Below are positions 25,108-35,338 of a stretch of DNA of 64,000 nucleotides, in pieces. The DNA lies in contig JARVKI010000014.1 of the NCBI GenBank assembly GCA_036674765.1, forward strand, positions 1 to 64,000, in the 5' to 3' direction. The stretch's first letter is position 1, and each line of letters opens with the position of its first letter. The translations under genes were made by a program, and so were the position numbers. A model generated the notes under the pieces. The model did not search any database. It saw only the letters and a program-made list of their open reading frames with translations, and was not told the DNA's origin. Source of the DNA: Seiridium cupressi (Eukaryota; Ascomycota; Sordariomycetes; Amphisphaeriales; Sporocadaceae).

Positions 25108-26658
25108 ATGGCTGAACACGGCCCCATGTTGCACTTGCGACGTTCCGTCGAGATGGTTGGGGACCGTACTATCGATGATACTGGCAGCCAGATCTCGGTC
25201 TCCTTCGACGACGACCCTCCACCGAAGCCAGGTCTATCATTCGCCGAGAAGAAGAACTTGCTGCTACTCTTCGCTCTTTATTTCATCCACGCAATTCCAC
25301 TGCAGTTCTCATGGATCACCATGCCGATCATTCTTCGCCAGCAGCTCGGCTACAGCGATGTGGGCACCTTTCTGGTCTCTCAGTATCCCTATAGCTGGAA
25401 AGCTATATGGTGCCCCCTAGTGGATGCCTTCTACATGCCTAGGATAGGCCGGCGGAAGACATGGATAGTGCCGTCCTTCGTCATGGTTGGTGGCGTGCTT
25501 CTTTGGCTTGCGTTCGACCAAGATAGCCTCGTCGCGAACATAGCACAAGGCAACTCCTTGTCGATGCTCTGGCTTGTGTTGGCTTGGTTCTTAGTCATGG
25601 TGCTATGTGCGAACATTCGTATCACGCTCGACTCGTGGGCGCTCACTCTCCTATCCCCACCAAACGTTCACTGGGCTTCCTTCATCGTCACGGTGGGTGA
25701 ACTAGCCGCTGCGCTCATGTCGTTCAACACATTCCTGGGCGTGACATCACTCTACGCACACAAGAATGAAGCTGGAAGGGAGGAGCCGGCGCGCACGCAG
25801 TTCTTCTACAAAGCCTCTGCGATCGCCTGCGTCGTCACTGGCATCTTGTTGATGATCGGAAAGAGAGAGTACGACAAGGGAGAAGCAAAACAGTCGATTC
25901 GAGGAGCTTATGCTATCATGTGGAAAATTGTTTCTCTCCGCCAGGTTTGGTTGTTGATGCTCGTCCACATGTCGTCCATGATCGGTTTCATGACCAATGA
26001 CACTATCACAGTCCTTCAGTTTGTCAAGAATGGTCTCAGTGATCTCGACATTGCTGGGCTCGCGACCGCCAGCCTTCCCTTTGCGACTGTAGGTGGCCTT
26101 CTTGTCGCCAGAGCTTTCAAGACAAGACATCCATTGCATGTCTGGCGTAACATGTTTCCCTGGCGCCTCGCCCTCGCCTTCGTATCCCAGATTACTGTCT
26201 TCTTCATCTCCAAGTATCCGAACTCACCTTACCGCTGGCTTGTTGTTTTCCTGCCTTACTGCTTCAGCCGCCTGCTCGAAAACGCCATGTGGGTCGCTTT
26301 CGTTGCCTTCCATGCCCAGGTATCGGACCCGCAATACGGAGGTATTTACATGTCTCTACTATCTACAACACTCAACATCCGATACGATACTTTGCAGTTC
26401 TTTTTCACCAAGACCATCGGTTTTATAGATGGAACCGAGGATGTAACTCAGCCTTCCGAGCTCATCGACGGATACCAAATCGTCAACGCGGCCTCGGTGC
26501 TCTTGGCTATACCAGTTTACTGGTTCTTTTTGAGGCCTACGACGTTGTACTTGCAAAATGTTGACGTGTCTGCGTGGAGAGTGAATGCCATCGAGAGCGA
26601 TATACCTGTAGCATACGAACTGGTAGAAACTAGAGATGAACATGGGCACGAAGCTTAA
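25108..26658 (+). CDS. Acetyl-CoA transporter-like MFS protein (SLC33A1/AT-1 family)
   Basis: Intronless 516-residue membrane protein of the Acatn family, whose animal member carries acetyl-CoA into the ER lumen for acetylation of lumenal proteins. About 11-12 hydrophobic segments follow a 45-residue acidic cytosolic start. The family signature is clear: KAIWCPLVDAFYMPRIGRRK in the first cytosolic loop (residues 95-114), DSWALTLLSP, and FHAQVSDPQYGGIYMSLLST near the C-terminal third. The start at 25108 is the first ATG of the frame and gives the expected N-terminus. The family is usually single-copy, so an intronless member among metabolism relics might be an extra copy. ER location is inferred from the family. 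Confidence 0.9.
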   Translation: MAEHGPMLHLRRSVEMVGDRTIDDTGSQISVSFDDDPPPKPGLSFAEKKNLLLLFALYFIHAIPLQFSWITMPIILRQQLGYSDVGTFLVSQYPYSWKAIWCPLVDAFYMPRIGRRKTWIVPSFVMVGGVLLWLAFDQDSLVANIAQGNSLSMLWLVLAWFLVMVLCANIRITLDSWALTLLSPPNVHWASFIVTVGELAAALMSFNTFLGVTSLYAHKNEAGREEPARTQFFYKASAIACVVTGILLMIGKREYDKGEAKQSIRGAYAIMWKIVSLRQVWLLMLVHMSSMIGFMTNDTITVLQFVKNGLSDLDIAGLATASLPFATVGGLLVARAFKTRHPLHVWRNMFPWRLALAFVSQITVFFISKYPNSPYRWLVVFLPYCFSRLLENAMWVAFVAFHAQVSDPQYGGIYMSLLSTTLNIRYDTLQFFFTKTIGFIDGTEDVTQPSELIDGYQIVNAASVLLAIPVYWFFLRPTTLYLQNVDVSAWRVNAIESDIPVAYELVETRDEHGHEA

Positions 26659-27569
26659 GAATGCGTTGTGCGCTAATAAGGGACGTGATATATGATAGAG
26701 TATGGGTTTGATAGAGTAAGGAGTTTCATGGATGGGGTGTGATACACCACAAGGCTTGATACACCATGCATTGCTCGAGCTTGGGGCAGAAAAAGAGATG
26801 TTCTAAGAGTCCTTTGCCCTTTTGGTCCCTTCCAAGGCCTGCGTGTTATCACGGACTTTTTCCAAACTATGGATATAATTGTTAACCAATCGTTTTCATA
26901 TTGGGGAACACCTCCGGAAGTTCCTCTGCAATACAAGTTTCATATGCAAATTATATTTAAGGTGACGTAACTGTTTAGAGTGAAAGTGCTGCGCCGCTTA
27001 AAAGACGTGGCACTCGACACCCTGCGCTTCCAATGCTTACAAGAGCCTATTAGCTGCGAGACGCTGAAGGACATACAAGCAGTTATTATGGCTAGTTCAG
27101 GCGTCAATCAACTATTGCGCTCAGTAGGCGCAAGGAAACAGTGAGCAGCAGGGCGACAGACGAGTGCTTTCATTTCTTTGAACGCGGAAATTCAACGAGA
27201 TTTATAACGTATATCTCTTTTAATTCTTATTTGTTCTTGGCCTATTTTGACTGCCGCCAAACATGTGGATTTCTTAGGCGTGCCACTGGGAGGATTGACA
27301 ACAATGACCCGACGAAACAGAAAAGCATCAGAGGGCGAGGTAGATTTACCGTTATGCACATCAAACTAACGATATAATGAGCAGGATTCACAGCGAAGTG
27401 AAGTAATTGTATTGTGGGAAGCACAGATAGAGAATGTGTATAAAGGGTCGCGGCTGAAATTACAGATCCGGAAACAGCCATCTGGTGCTATAGCAAAGGC
27501 TACACATATTCCACTCGCCCATCAGTTATGCAGTGCCACCGTAGATAATCTAACCGAGGTCCCCGAGAC
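26659..27569. other. Intergenic, no gene recognised
   Basis: Contains 3' regions of two convergent genes. A short helical-looking frame on the plus strand (about 26960-27143, including LRRLKDVALDTLRF) has no start and no recognisable family. Confidence 0.4.
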
Positions 27570-28285
27570 TTAGACACCCTGGGCGATAGTGGTAGCAATA
27601 GCAGCCAGTCCCTTGACGGCGGCACCAAGGCCATTGACCGTCAATCTGGCCGTGACGGAGGCGGCGGCAACAAACTGCGCAAAGGTCGTGATGGGGGCCG
27701 AGAAGGGTTGCACGGCGGCGCGGAGGGAGGACAGCTCGGCAGAAATAGCAGCCTGAGCTGCAGGTGTCAGGTTGGTGGCGGTGACAGTCAGGGTAGCCTG
27801 GATGTTCTTGAACAACGTAACCGCCTGATTGACCGAGTTGATGAGCTGGTTGACTTCAACCTGGGAAAGACCAACAACTGAGCCCGCAACACCACCGGCG
27901 GCACCTGTAGTGGCCGCGGCAATGGCGTTGGTGGCTGCCTTAATGGCATTGACGATAGCTTGGTAGTTTGCCTTGACCGTGGCTTGTGCTTGCACGACGG
28001 CTGCCGCGTTGGTGTTTTGCCTGATGGTCGCTAGTGCGGTGTCTATGAAGCCCTTCAGTGGTCCGTTCGAAGTTTATGTTATGGAGTGGGGAGAGAAGGC
28101 ATACTGATGTTGCTTATGTCGGTGTTGGCTGCAGTTACAAGAGTACCAATCTGGTTGACAATAACACCAGAGGCGGTATTGGCTCTCTTATCTAACTTCT
28201 CAAACACCAGGTCGTCATTCAGTGGTGCGGGGCTAGGCAGAGCGAGGGCTAGAGTGGCATAGCCGAGAACCTGAAGGAACTTCAT
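27570..28285 (-). CDS. Small alanine-rich secreted protein, HsbA/galactomannoprotein-like
   Basis: The start MKFLQVLGYATLALALPSPAP is a signal peptide. The mature part is alanine-, valine- and asparagine-rich, helical and cysteine-free, and resembles fungal hydrophobic-surface-binding or Mp1-type wall proteins, so an extracellular lipid- or surface-binding role is possible. The intron is ambiguous. The strongest donor (GTATGC, 28104) joined to the only acceptor (CTGAAG, ending at 28053) puts the two halves out of frame. An in-frame model uses the upstream donor GTAACT: exons 28139-28285 and 27570-28052, intron 86 nt, 209 residues. That model drops a coding-like segment (VTAANTDISNI). Either this donor is used or a one- or two-base change has damaged the gene. 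Confidence 0.6.
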
Positions 28286-28412
28286 CGTAATTTTGGAAAG
28301 TTATGCGAATGATGTTTGGATAATATTTCTGTCAAGGCAAGTTTGAAGAAGCTGAAGTTCTTTCGAGTTGCTGATGACTTATAACTCAAGAAACTTCCGT
28401 CGGGCGAGTGTC

Positions 28413-28426
28413 ATATATATATATAT
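28413..28426 (-). promoter_or_regulatory. (AT)7 TATA-like tract
   Basis: An uninterrupted run of seven AT units lies about 130 nt upstream of the start codon of the small secreted protein gene. It is the best TATA-like element in that promoter; use is inferred from position only. Confidence 0.4.
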
Positions 28427-30532
28427 TCCTTCGGAAAATATTCTCCTTCCGACTTCTCTCTGAGTTGTCGCCCTCAATGACAAGTGAAGGTTCCTCTGCC
28501 GTTATGAACAAAAGTTACCCATGAGAGGTATCAACGTATGACGCCCTCTTGTACTACCTTGGCGTTCCAATAGGCTTCCCGCCCTAGCCGGTTCTCGTCG
28601 CTGAACTGGAGCCTAAAGGACCCAGCTGGCCGTTCATCGGAAAGAGAAATGCGCTGATGAGATACGGTGGGCGATATGAGACCTTTTCCAATCTTGTTTG
28701 AAAACCATTTCCAGGGGCGATTTTCTATTGATATTTATATCTTGATTACATGATGTATATTAGACGTATCTCTAAATCGGTGCCATTAAACACTGTATTT
28801 GAATACATATAGGACCGCCCACTTTGAATCCTCCAGGGCAGGGATTCAACGCCAGGACAAAATATGCTCAACTATACTTGGCAAACCCTTTTGGAAAAAA
28901 GAGTTCCGCAGCCGGGTAGAAACAGAAATACCTGTAGAATATCGTAGGATCAGCGGGGTTATAGTTTTGAACCTTTTTCTTTTCTGCCGTCGGCTCCCTC
29001 TCAAGTACCACAGCGACTTTCCTTGACAGCGATCTAGTTCAGCGAAACACGGATGCTACCTGCAATAGATAGCAGTTGGTTGGTAAGGTTTATCCAATAA
29101 TACAAGCCGTTGGCGACTTCTGAGCGGAATCCTATCCCCGGTACGTAGAAGTCTTGCATTGCCGAAACTGGCCGTGTCTCAATGGAAGGCGTGACCTCAC
29201 TCCTCGCCGACCATATCATATCGCGGTGGGCGGCTTTAAAGTTCTACTAAAGGATGACAGCAACCGGTTTCCGTTCAGCCAATGAGAAATGCAGGAGCGC
29301 TTCCGCTTATTCACTGGTCCGTAACTTTAATTCGATGGCCGTTCTTTCGGTCTGCGTTTGAGTCAAAATCGAAGATTAGCCATCACACTGAGAGTGACCC
29401 CGCAAACTTAGTAGCGAAATGTGGCAGGGTTAGCCTCCCAGACAGCTTAGTATGTTTCACGTGGCCGCTGTGTGTGAAACGTTGTGATCGGCTGGTATTG
29501 TTGCTCCAATGATATCGTTACTTATCACATTAGTCGGTGAGGTCTGGTGCAGGCTCAAGAATATGGTCAAGCATTGAAAATTTGAAGACCACAACGATGC
29601 AAAAAGTCAGGTAGAATATCCAATATGAGGGGGGTTTAAATTGCTTCAAGATCCAAAATTGGTTCTTATGGAGAAGCACTGTGGGCGATGGAGTTCTCTC
29701 AATAGCTTAGAATCACCCCTGGTATTAAAGATTTCATTTCGATCAATACCAGCGAGAGAGAGCAAGACTACAAGAGTCGAGATAGAAGTGCTGTTCAGAC
29801 ACGTGATCAGCAAAACAACGCCCCGACGACAACTTGGACAATATGAGTCGAGATAAAGGCTTATCGCGGGCCCCTAACACTTCAAGGAGGATTTGAAAGT
29901 GGCACCACAGTCGACTTAGTGTCCCACCTAATCCCATCAGGCTTCGGCGTTGCCAGGAACATCGTTGGCATGCGGCCTTCGACAGCGTGCAGTGATGCTG
30001 AAAAGTTGATCTCAGACGGCCAAAAGGTCTTGCATGCATGTGGTGTCACAGGGGACGATAATTCAGTTGGGGATCGACCAAGGAAACGCTCAATTTCATA
30101 CATCTGTTGGAGTTCGGATCTCTTACTTGATCAGACATAGTTCTCAGAGATGTTTGAGTCTACGTGACCTTATAAAGTTATAACCTGTAGTTGCGCAGCT
30201 GAGGGAAATTTGGTCTTCCGCCATAGGCATTCATCCTGGTCGATGTTTTCTTAGGCTTCATGGGCCCACTCTGAAGGCTAGCTTCGTGAGTTCATCTAGG
30301 GATTTCAACCCTGCGATTGAGGTGGACTTAATAGACGCTTCCGGCTTCCGACGTTAGCACTTTCAATGCAACACTCGTAACACAGCCCCATTGTGGATAG
30401 CGTGCTAAGCGCACCAGGCAGACACTCGATGCACAGACCAGGCAAATCAAATAGCGTGTACGTTTGCTAGACCTTGGGGAATGTTGTCTTGCTCAACCGT
30501 GATCTCTCTTCCCATAGTCTTTAGTCGACAAC
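28427..30532. other. Intergenic, no gene recognised
   Basis: About 2.1 kb without a convincing gene. Overlapping short frames at 29743-30103 on the minus strand were inspected and give no family match by eye. The end contains the 5' region of the F-box gene. Confidence 0.45.
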
Positions 30533-32201
30533 ATGATTCCCATATTAGCGACCCTTCCTATCGAGTTATCCCAGGAAATAATTTCCCTCCTCTTTCTGCC
30601 AGACCAGGCTTCACTGGGTCGTACATGCAAAGTTCTCAATCAGCTGTTAACCCCCACCATATGGTCCGAAATTGAACTTCACCACCGCGGCACCCACGAG
30701 GGCATCAACGTGGCCGCGGAGGCCGATGCAGTCGGTTGGGATGATCCCAAGGAACGACTTGAAAGAGCCCTGGCTGACGAAAAGGACTATCCGTACAAGA
30801 AGTCAATTTTGCTTCCATCGCCGCGTAAGTATGCGCAGGGCGAATTCGATCATGGAGCATGGGCGGAAAAGTTCAAGTTGAAGGTGGAACAGCATCGCAG
30901 ACATGTGAGCCACGTAGCCACGTGCAAAGTCAGCAGGGATGATTCGCAGTTCGGAAAAGAGGATCAGCTTATCCGCGTACGGAAAATCACGTCGAAAGAG
31001 CGTTGGGACTTCCTGGCACAACATGTCCAATCCCTGTGCATGTCGACAGGCGTGGACGATGAAGTGGTTGAAATGATTGCTATTTTCCGTAATCTCCGCA
31101 ACCTAGAGCTTGTCGGCTACTCTTTAGAGAAGGGCCACGTGGCAACGTCGCCTGATGTATACTTGCCGCGCCTGCACAGTCTTAAGCTCCGCGGATATTT
31201 CCCCGCGGCTCTGGTACGGAAGTTCTGTGGCAATGCTGAATACATTACGCATTTGAACCTAGGGTTGTTGGCTACTTCCACGGATGACGGAGCCTACGCC
31301 GACACTTTGTTGAGACACGACGATGGATGTGCTCTTGTCAGTGACGAAGAAGCGGAGCGCTACCAACAAAATGGTGCTGAAGCAGCTGCTCTCGCCTCAA
31401 ACACCGTGGACACAACTAATAGCCAGGATGGCGAATAGTCTGATAACATTGATGGCATAGACGAAAACACAGAGGAGAGAGATGAAGAAGACGAGGAGCA
31501 GGAGGAGGGGCCATGGACCTTGCATAGTCCTATTTGGCTTCCGAGGTCTCTTCCCCTGCGATTCGCGGCACTCACGCACCTGCATTTGGTCAAGCCATAC
31601 ACGGGCGAAACCATTTGGGATGAGGCACACGAGGATTATGCCGACATCCCACATCGATATGAACAGATCCTCAACAAGGAGTGGGTCTTTCTAATTAAGG
31701 CCGTTGCAGGCACACCGTATTCCCATGAAGGTGGGTGATACCGTCGGCGACGGCGACCCGCATCCTGAAACCAAGAGGTCTGCTGCCGGATCCAGCTACA
31801 TTTCGGATAGCAGGGTGCCTGATCGCGGGGACGAACTTTTCTGTACATCCGTCCTGCGACTTCTACTGGAGCAAAGCGAACGCTTCTCGCAGCTCAGGCA
31901 GCTCTCTTTCCGGGGCATTCAGGTCAATGGCCTGCCAACTCGGGCAGAGACCGACGGCGTACCTGGAGAGAACGGTGTGCCAGATAATGACAAACTGCTA
32001 CAGCAAACATTCCCAAACTGTAGCGTCGAGATCTTTGAGCAGATGTACCCAATGCATGTTTACGTTGACGATACATACCAGGGTTGGCCACCGGAACGTA
32101 CAGAATCAACACAAGACGAGGGAGATGGCCTTCTGTGGGACGCCTCGTTCTACAATGATTACAGGAAGAGATTTGGACCCCAATGGAGAGTCCAGAGGTA
32201 G
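30533..32201 (+). pseudogene. F-box protein gene with one stop and one frameshift
   Basis: N-terminal F-box at residues 9-49 (LPIELSQEIISLLFLPDQ ... PTIWSEI), the SKP1-binding motif of SCF ubiquitin ligases, followed by leucine-rich-repeat-like segments (FRNLRNLELVGY, LPRLHSLKLRGY). After 301 codons there is an in-frame TAG at 31436-31438. The same frame then goes on with an acidic stretch and coherent protein (LPLRFAALTHLHLVKPYTGE) to 31738. Near 31700-31715 the sense passes to the +1 frame (HRIPMKVGDTVGDGDPHPET), which runs to the stop at 32199-32201. No GT/AG intron that restores the frame was found at either break. It looks like a recently disabled gene; a truncated 301-residue F-box protein could still be made. 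Confidence 0.72.
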
Positions 32202-32721
32202 TAGCCTTGAGGATTTGGACTCACTGATGGATCAATATGTGCCATTGATTGAGAGCCTTATTCTGGTACGAACTAGGTCTACCAGTCTGGTTCTGGTCCA
32301 GAGGTGTTAACAGCTACCATATAGTGTTTCGCATCGTTTTTGACTATGCCCGCCATTGAATAGTAGTCACATAATTCTGACATATTAAGGCTGCCTATAG
32401 TTACCAGTAACATAGCTATAGAGTAATGATACTGCTAAATTCAATGATTCTCCCTATTTAGTTGACACAAAGAGTATGACTGGGACATACTGGTGGAGCG
32501 TTGGCCTCCCTCCTAGGGCGTGGTCAGAGGCTTATGTTTGCACTGCAAGTTGACTATTCCAACTAAACGGTCCCCGGCGAAGTACAGGCTCCCTCCTATC
32601 TCCTACCGCATGATGGAATCTGAGGTTTAAGCTATAACAGAATCCATTTCCTGTAATATTCCCATTCTCATCAATTCGTCAAGAAGGTCATCATATTCCA
32701 AGAGGTAAGACCGCGCAGGAC
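32202..32721. other. Intergenic between convergent F-box and HET genes
   Basis: About 520 bp with 3' regions of two convergent disrupted genes. No feature is recognised. Confidence 0.45.
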
Positions 32722-34573
32722 CTACCATCTAAACCTGCTTCCATACGGTCTTAGGACAAAGGGGGACTGCATTCCATAAATATAGACAACCCAGTCGCCA
32801 GGCTCCGCAGTTGGTATGTCAAATACAATCCGCCAGGTGCTCGTCATGAGCAACTTCCTTCCCAGAAGCCTCTCTTCTATCACTCGATATAAATATTGCA
32901 GGACATTTTGAATCACCTCTTCGAAGGATTTTACGACGTCTGCTCCATACCCTGCTTCTAATAGTCCTCGTGCCTCGAGGTCTCCTAACTTCATCAAAGC
33001 ACTCCAGAGATTGGCGATTCCGGGCCCAATCTCCATCATGGATCCCGCAATCCACTTCAAAGATAGGGTGACTTTGGAAATGCCCTAGATACTCTTCAAA
33101 TTGGGGAGGGTAATGACTAGGGGGAAGACGTTCAAGTGCAGTCCCGACGAACTCGCTCGCCTTCCACATCTCGACGCAATTTATGGCGTACTCATTCGGC
33201 TGTCGACGCACTTTATGTGTTTCGTGGATGACATCAAAGATCACACCCCGTAGTTTTATTTGCTTGCCAGTCCATGTGAATGTAACTGGATGGACATCCC
33301 GCCATAGAGGAGGTCGAACAAAGTCATCGCCGTTGACCCGATTGTCGTAGCCCTGCGTGGCGGGATCTGGAACCCACGATCGCCGTTTGGGATTGTTTGT
33401 ATTGGGTGAGAAGTTCTGGTAAATGACAAGATGGTCTTTATCATCGCTCTTTAATATCGAAGTGACGATTTCTTGCCATAGCGCTTGGAGAGATTTCTTG
33501 TAGTCGACCTGTATGCTCGAGCGATCACGGCCTTCCAGGAACGATATATAAGCATAGATGTAGTCACGTGGGCCTGTTGTGTTCAGGTGCGGTCCAATTG
33601 AGTTCAGGGCTTGGCTAAGAGAACGGATATTTTGGTTGCTATGGGCGTCTCGGATGGTATACATTCGGTATGCTGCCGCACAATAGAGCTCAACGTCTGG
33701 GGTTCGCATAATGTGTCAGGCTTTGCTGTATTCCATGTCCTCGGTAGATGCAGCATCTCCATCAATCGACTCCAGTTGATCGCGTAGTTCCCAACAAGCA
33801 CTAGAGGGTCGTCAACAGCGAGTACCACTTCCTGGACAATCCAAGCTCGCGACCACCAGGCCTGAAAGTTTATGGTCGGTAGAAAAGCTGCTTGCGACAT
33901 AGCAACCATTTCCGTATAGGGACATTCCTCCGAGTGCAGAGTGTATGGTGCTTGGCGCTTCAAACGGCCACGAAGGCAGTGCAAGAGTTCATTGTCCTTG
34001 AAAAGCGGCATGAAGGTGTCATCATTCCCATAGCTCCCTCTGGGGCTATAATGACACGCTCCGCTTTCCCGTAGATTTTATCCATAATCTCCACCTGAGT
34101 GCGACGTTCATCGTAGCCTTTTTTGTTGATGCAGACGCTGTCGATCCGGATAGGCATTGGGACTGCCCCCATTAATGGGTGTCAGCGCACTTCAGCCTGC
34201 CTAGTCCAGGCGCGTCATGTTCTGGATCCAAGTCGGGTAATGGATAACATGTGCTTGCCAGTAAGCGGAGAGTGTCTTTGAGGTTCGAAGTAATTTTCAT
34301 CGGTATGCCGCTAACCTGGATCCGAGATTCGGGTTTCTCCTGTCCCCATGTCTCAGATAAAGCATAGTACCGAGGGTCATCATGAAGTGAAACGGTCTGG
34401 AGACTGCACACGACCACATCCTCGCCCTCGTCAGTTCTCAGTGTTAGAAGGCGGGTTCGCTGTCGAGTGGGGTCTAACTTGGCATGTGGGCCGTCATTCT
34501 TTCCGCTCCAGCTCGCAGCTATGAAGCTCCTTGCATGGCTTCAGACCCTTAAAGCAACTCCTCGAGGATCCAT
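32722..34573 (-). pseudogene. HET-domain (heterokaryon incompatibility) gene, probably broken
   Basis: HET domains trigger cell death after fusion of unlike fungal strains. The three hallmark blocks are present on the minus strand: VSLHDDPRYYALSETWG near 34370, RIDSVCINKKGYDERRTQVE near 34140, and AWWSRAWIVQEVVLAV near 33850. A helical C-terminal part follows, including TTGPRDYIYAYISFLEGRD, and ends with the stop at 32722. A likely intron (GTTATC to GGGCAG, 86 nt) links the first two blocks, and a 56-nt intron near 33.65-33.71 kb is possible. Two breaks have no intron solution: one after GKAERVI near 34060 and one near 33080, where EYLGHF gives way to LKWIAGSMMEIG in another frame. The likely ATG at 34573 is separated from the first block by an in-frame TGA. 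Confidence 0.68.
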
Positions 34574-35338
34574 GCTAACCTTCGGTTGAAGAGCTCAGTT
34601 GTCAGAGTAATGCGTCATATTTGGGAAGGGTAGGCAAAGCTGTGCATGAGCAGCTTAAACCAGATAGCCCGATAACGTAATGGGTTTCAGCTACATACGC
34701 ACAAGTCTGTGAGGCTGGTCCAGTCATGTGAAGCTACTTGAATAGGATGCTATCATCCATTCGCCCTAACCTAGTACCACCGGCACGTGAGTCTCTTCTC
34801 TTAGCGTCAGCCGCATTTATTTGACGATTCAGACTTGTCCGGTGGACTACCTCTTCTTAGCCGCTGTGTGGACATAACAACGCTGTGCATGGAGCTGCGC
34901 CAGTAACGAGTTGTCGCTTCACCTTGGCCGAGAATGAAGACATTGTTAAAAAACGTAGTGTAGGGCAGGGCGCCGCGGAACACGATATGTGGCCAATGGA
35001 TTGCAGGCGATTCAACCGCAGTCTAGTTTGATACAAGCAGATTACATCTCCGCTGGTGACTCCATGGGCAGCAGTGAAGAGTGCACGTAGCATCACGATG
35101 TATTAGGATACATGCCGGTCTGTATATAGAGGTCCTGGGCTCACACTTGAGAGAAGGATATTTCTTTTCCATCATATGTATAAGTTGGATCCTAGACTAC
35201 TATTGTATGATTTGCAAACTGTTGTGAAAGTAATCTATTACTTTTCTACTCACTAGGATACGTGAGTTTCTTCGCTATCAGCTCATACGTTGGCCGCGTC
35301 GTGGTGCTGTAGTGCGCCGACACTTGGCCGTGTATTGT
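34574..35338. other. Intergenic, no gene recognised
   Basis: Upstream side of the HET gene and downstream side of the next minus-strand gene. Only short frames are present. Confidence 0.45.

Noticed and set aside
29743..30103. Overlapping minus-strand frames that look protein-like
   Set aside because: No coherent domain, no splice solution joining them, no recognised family.
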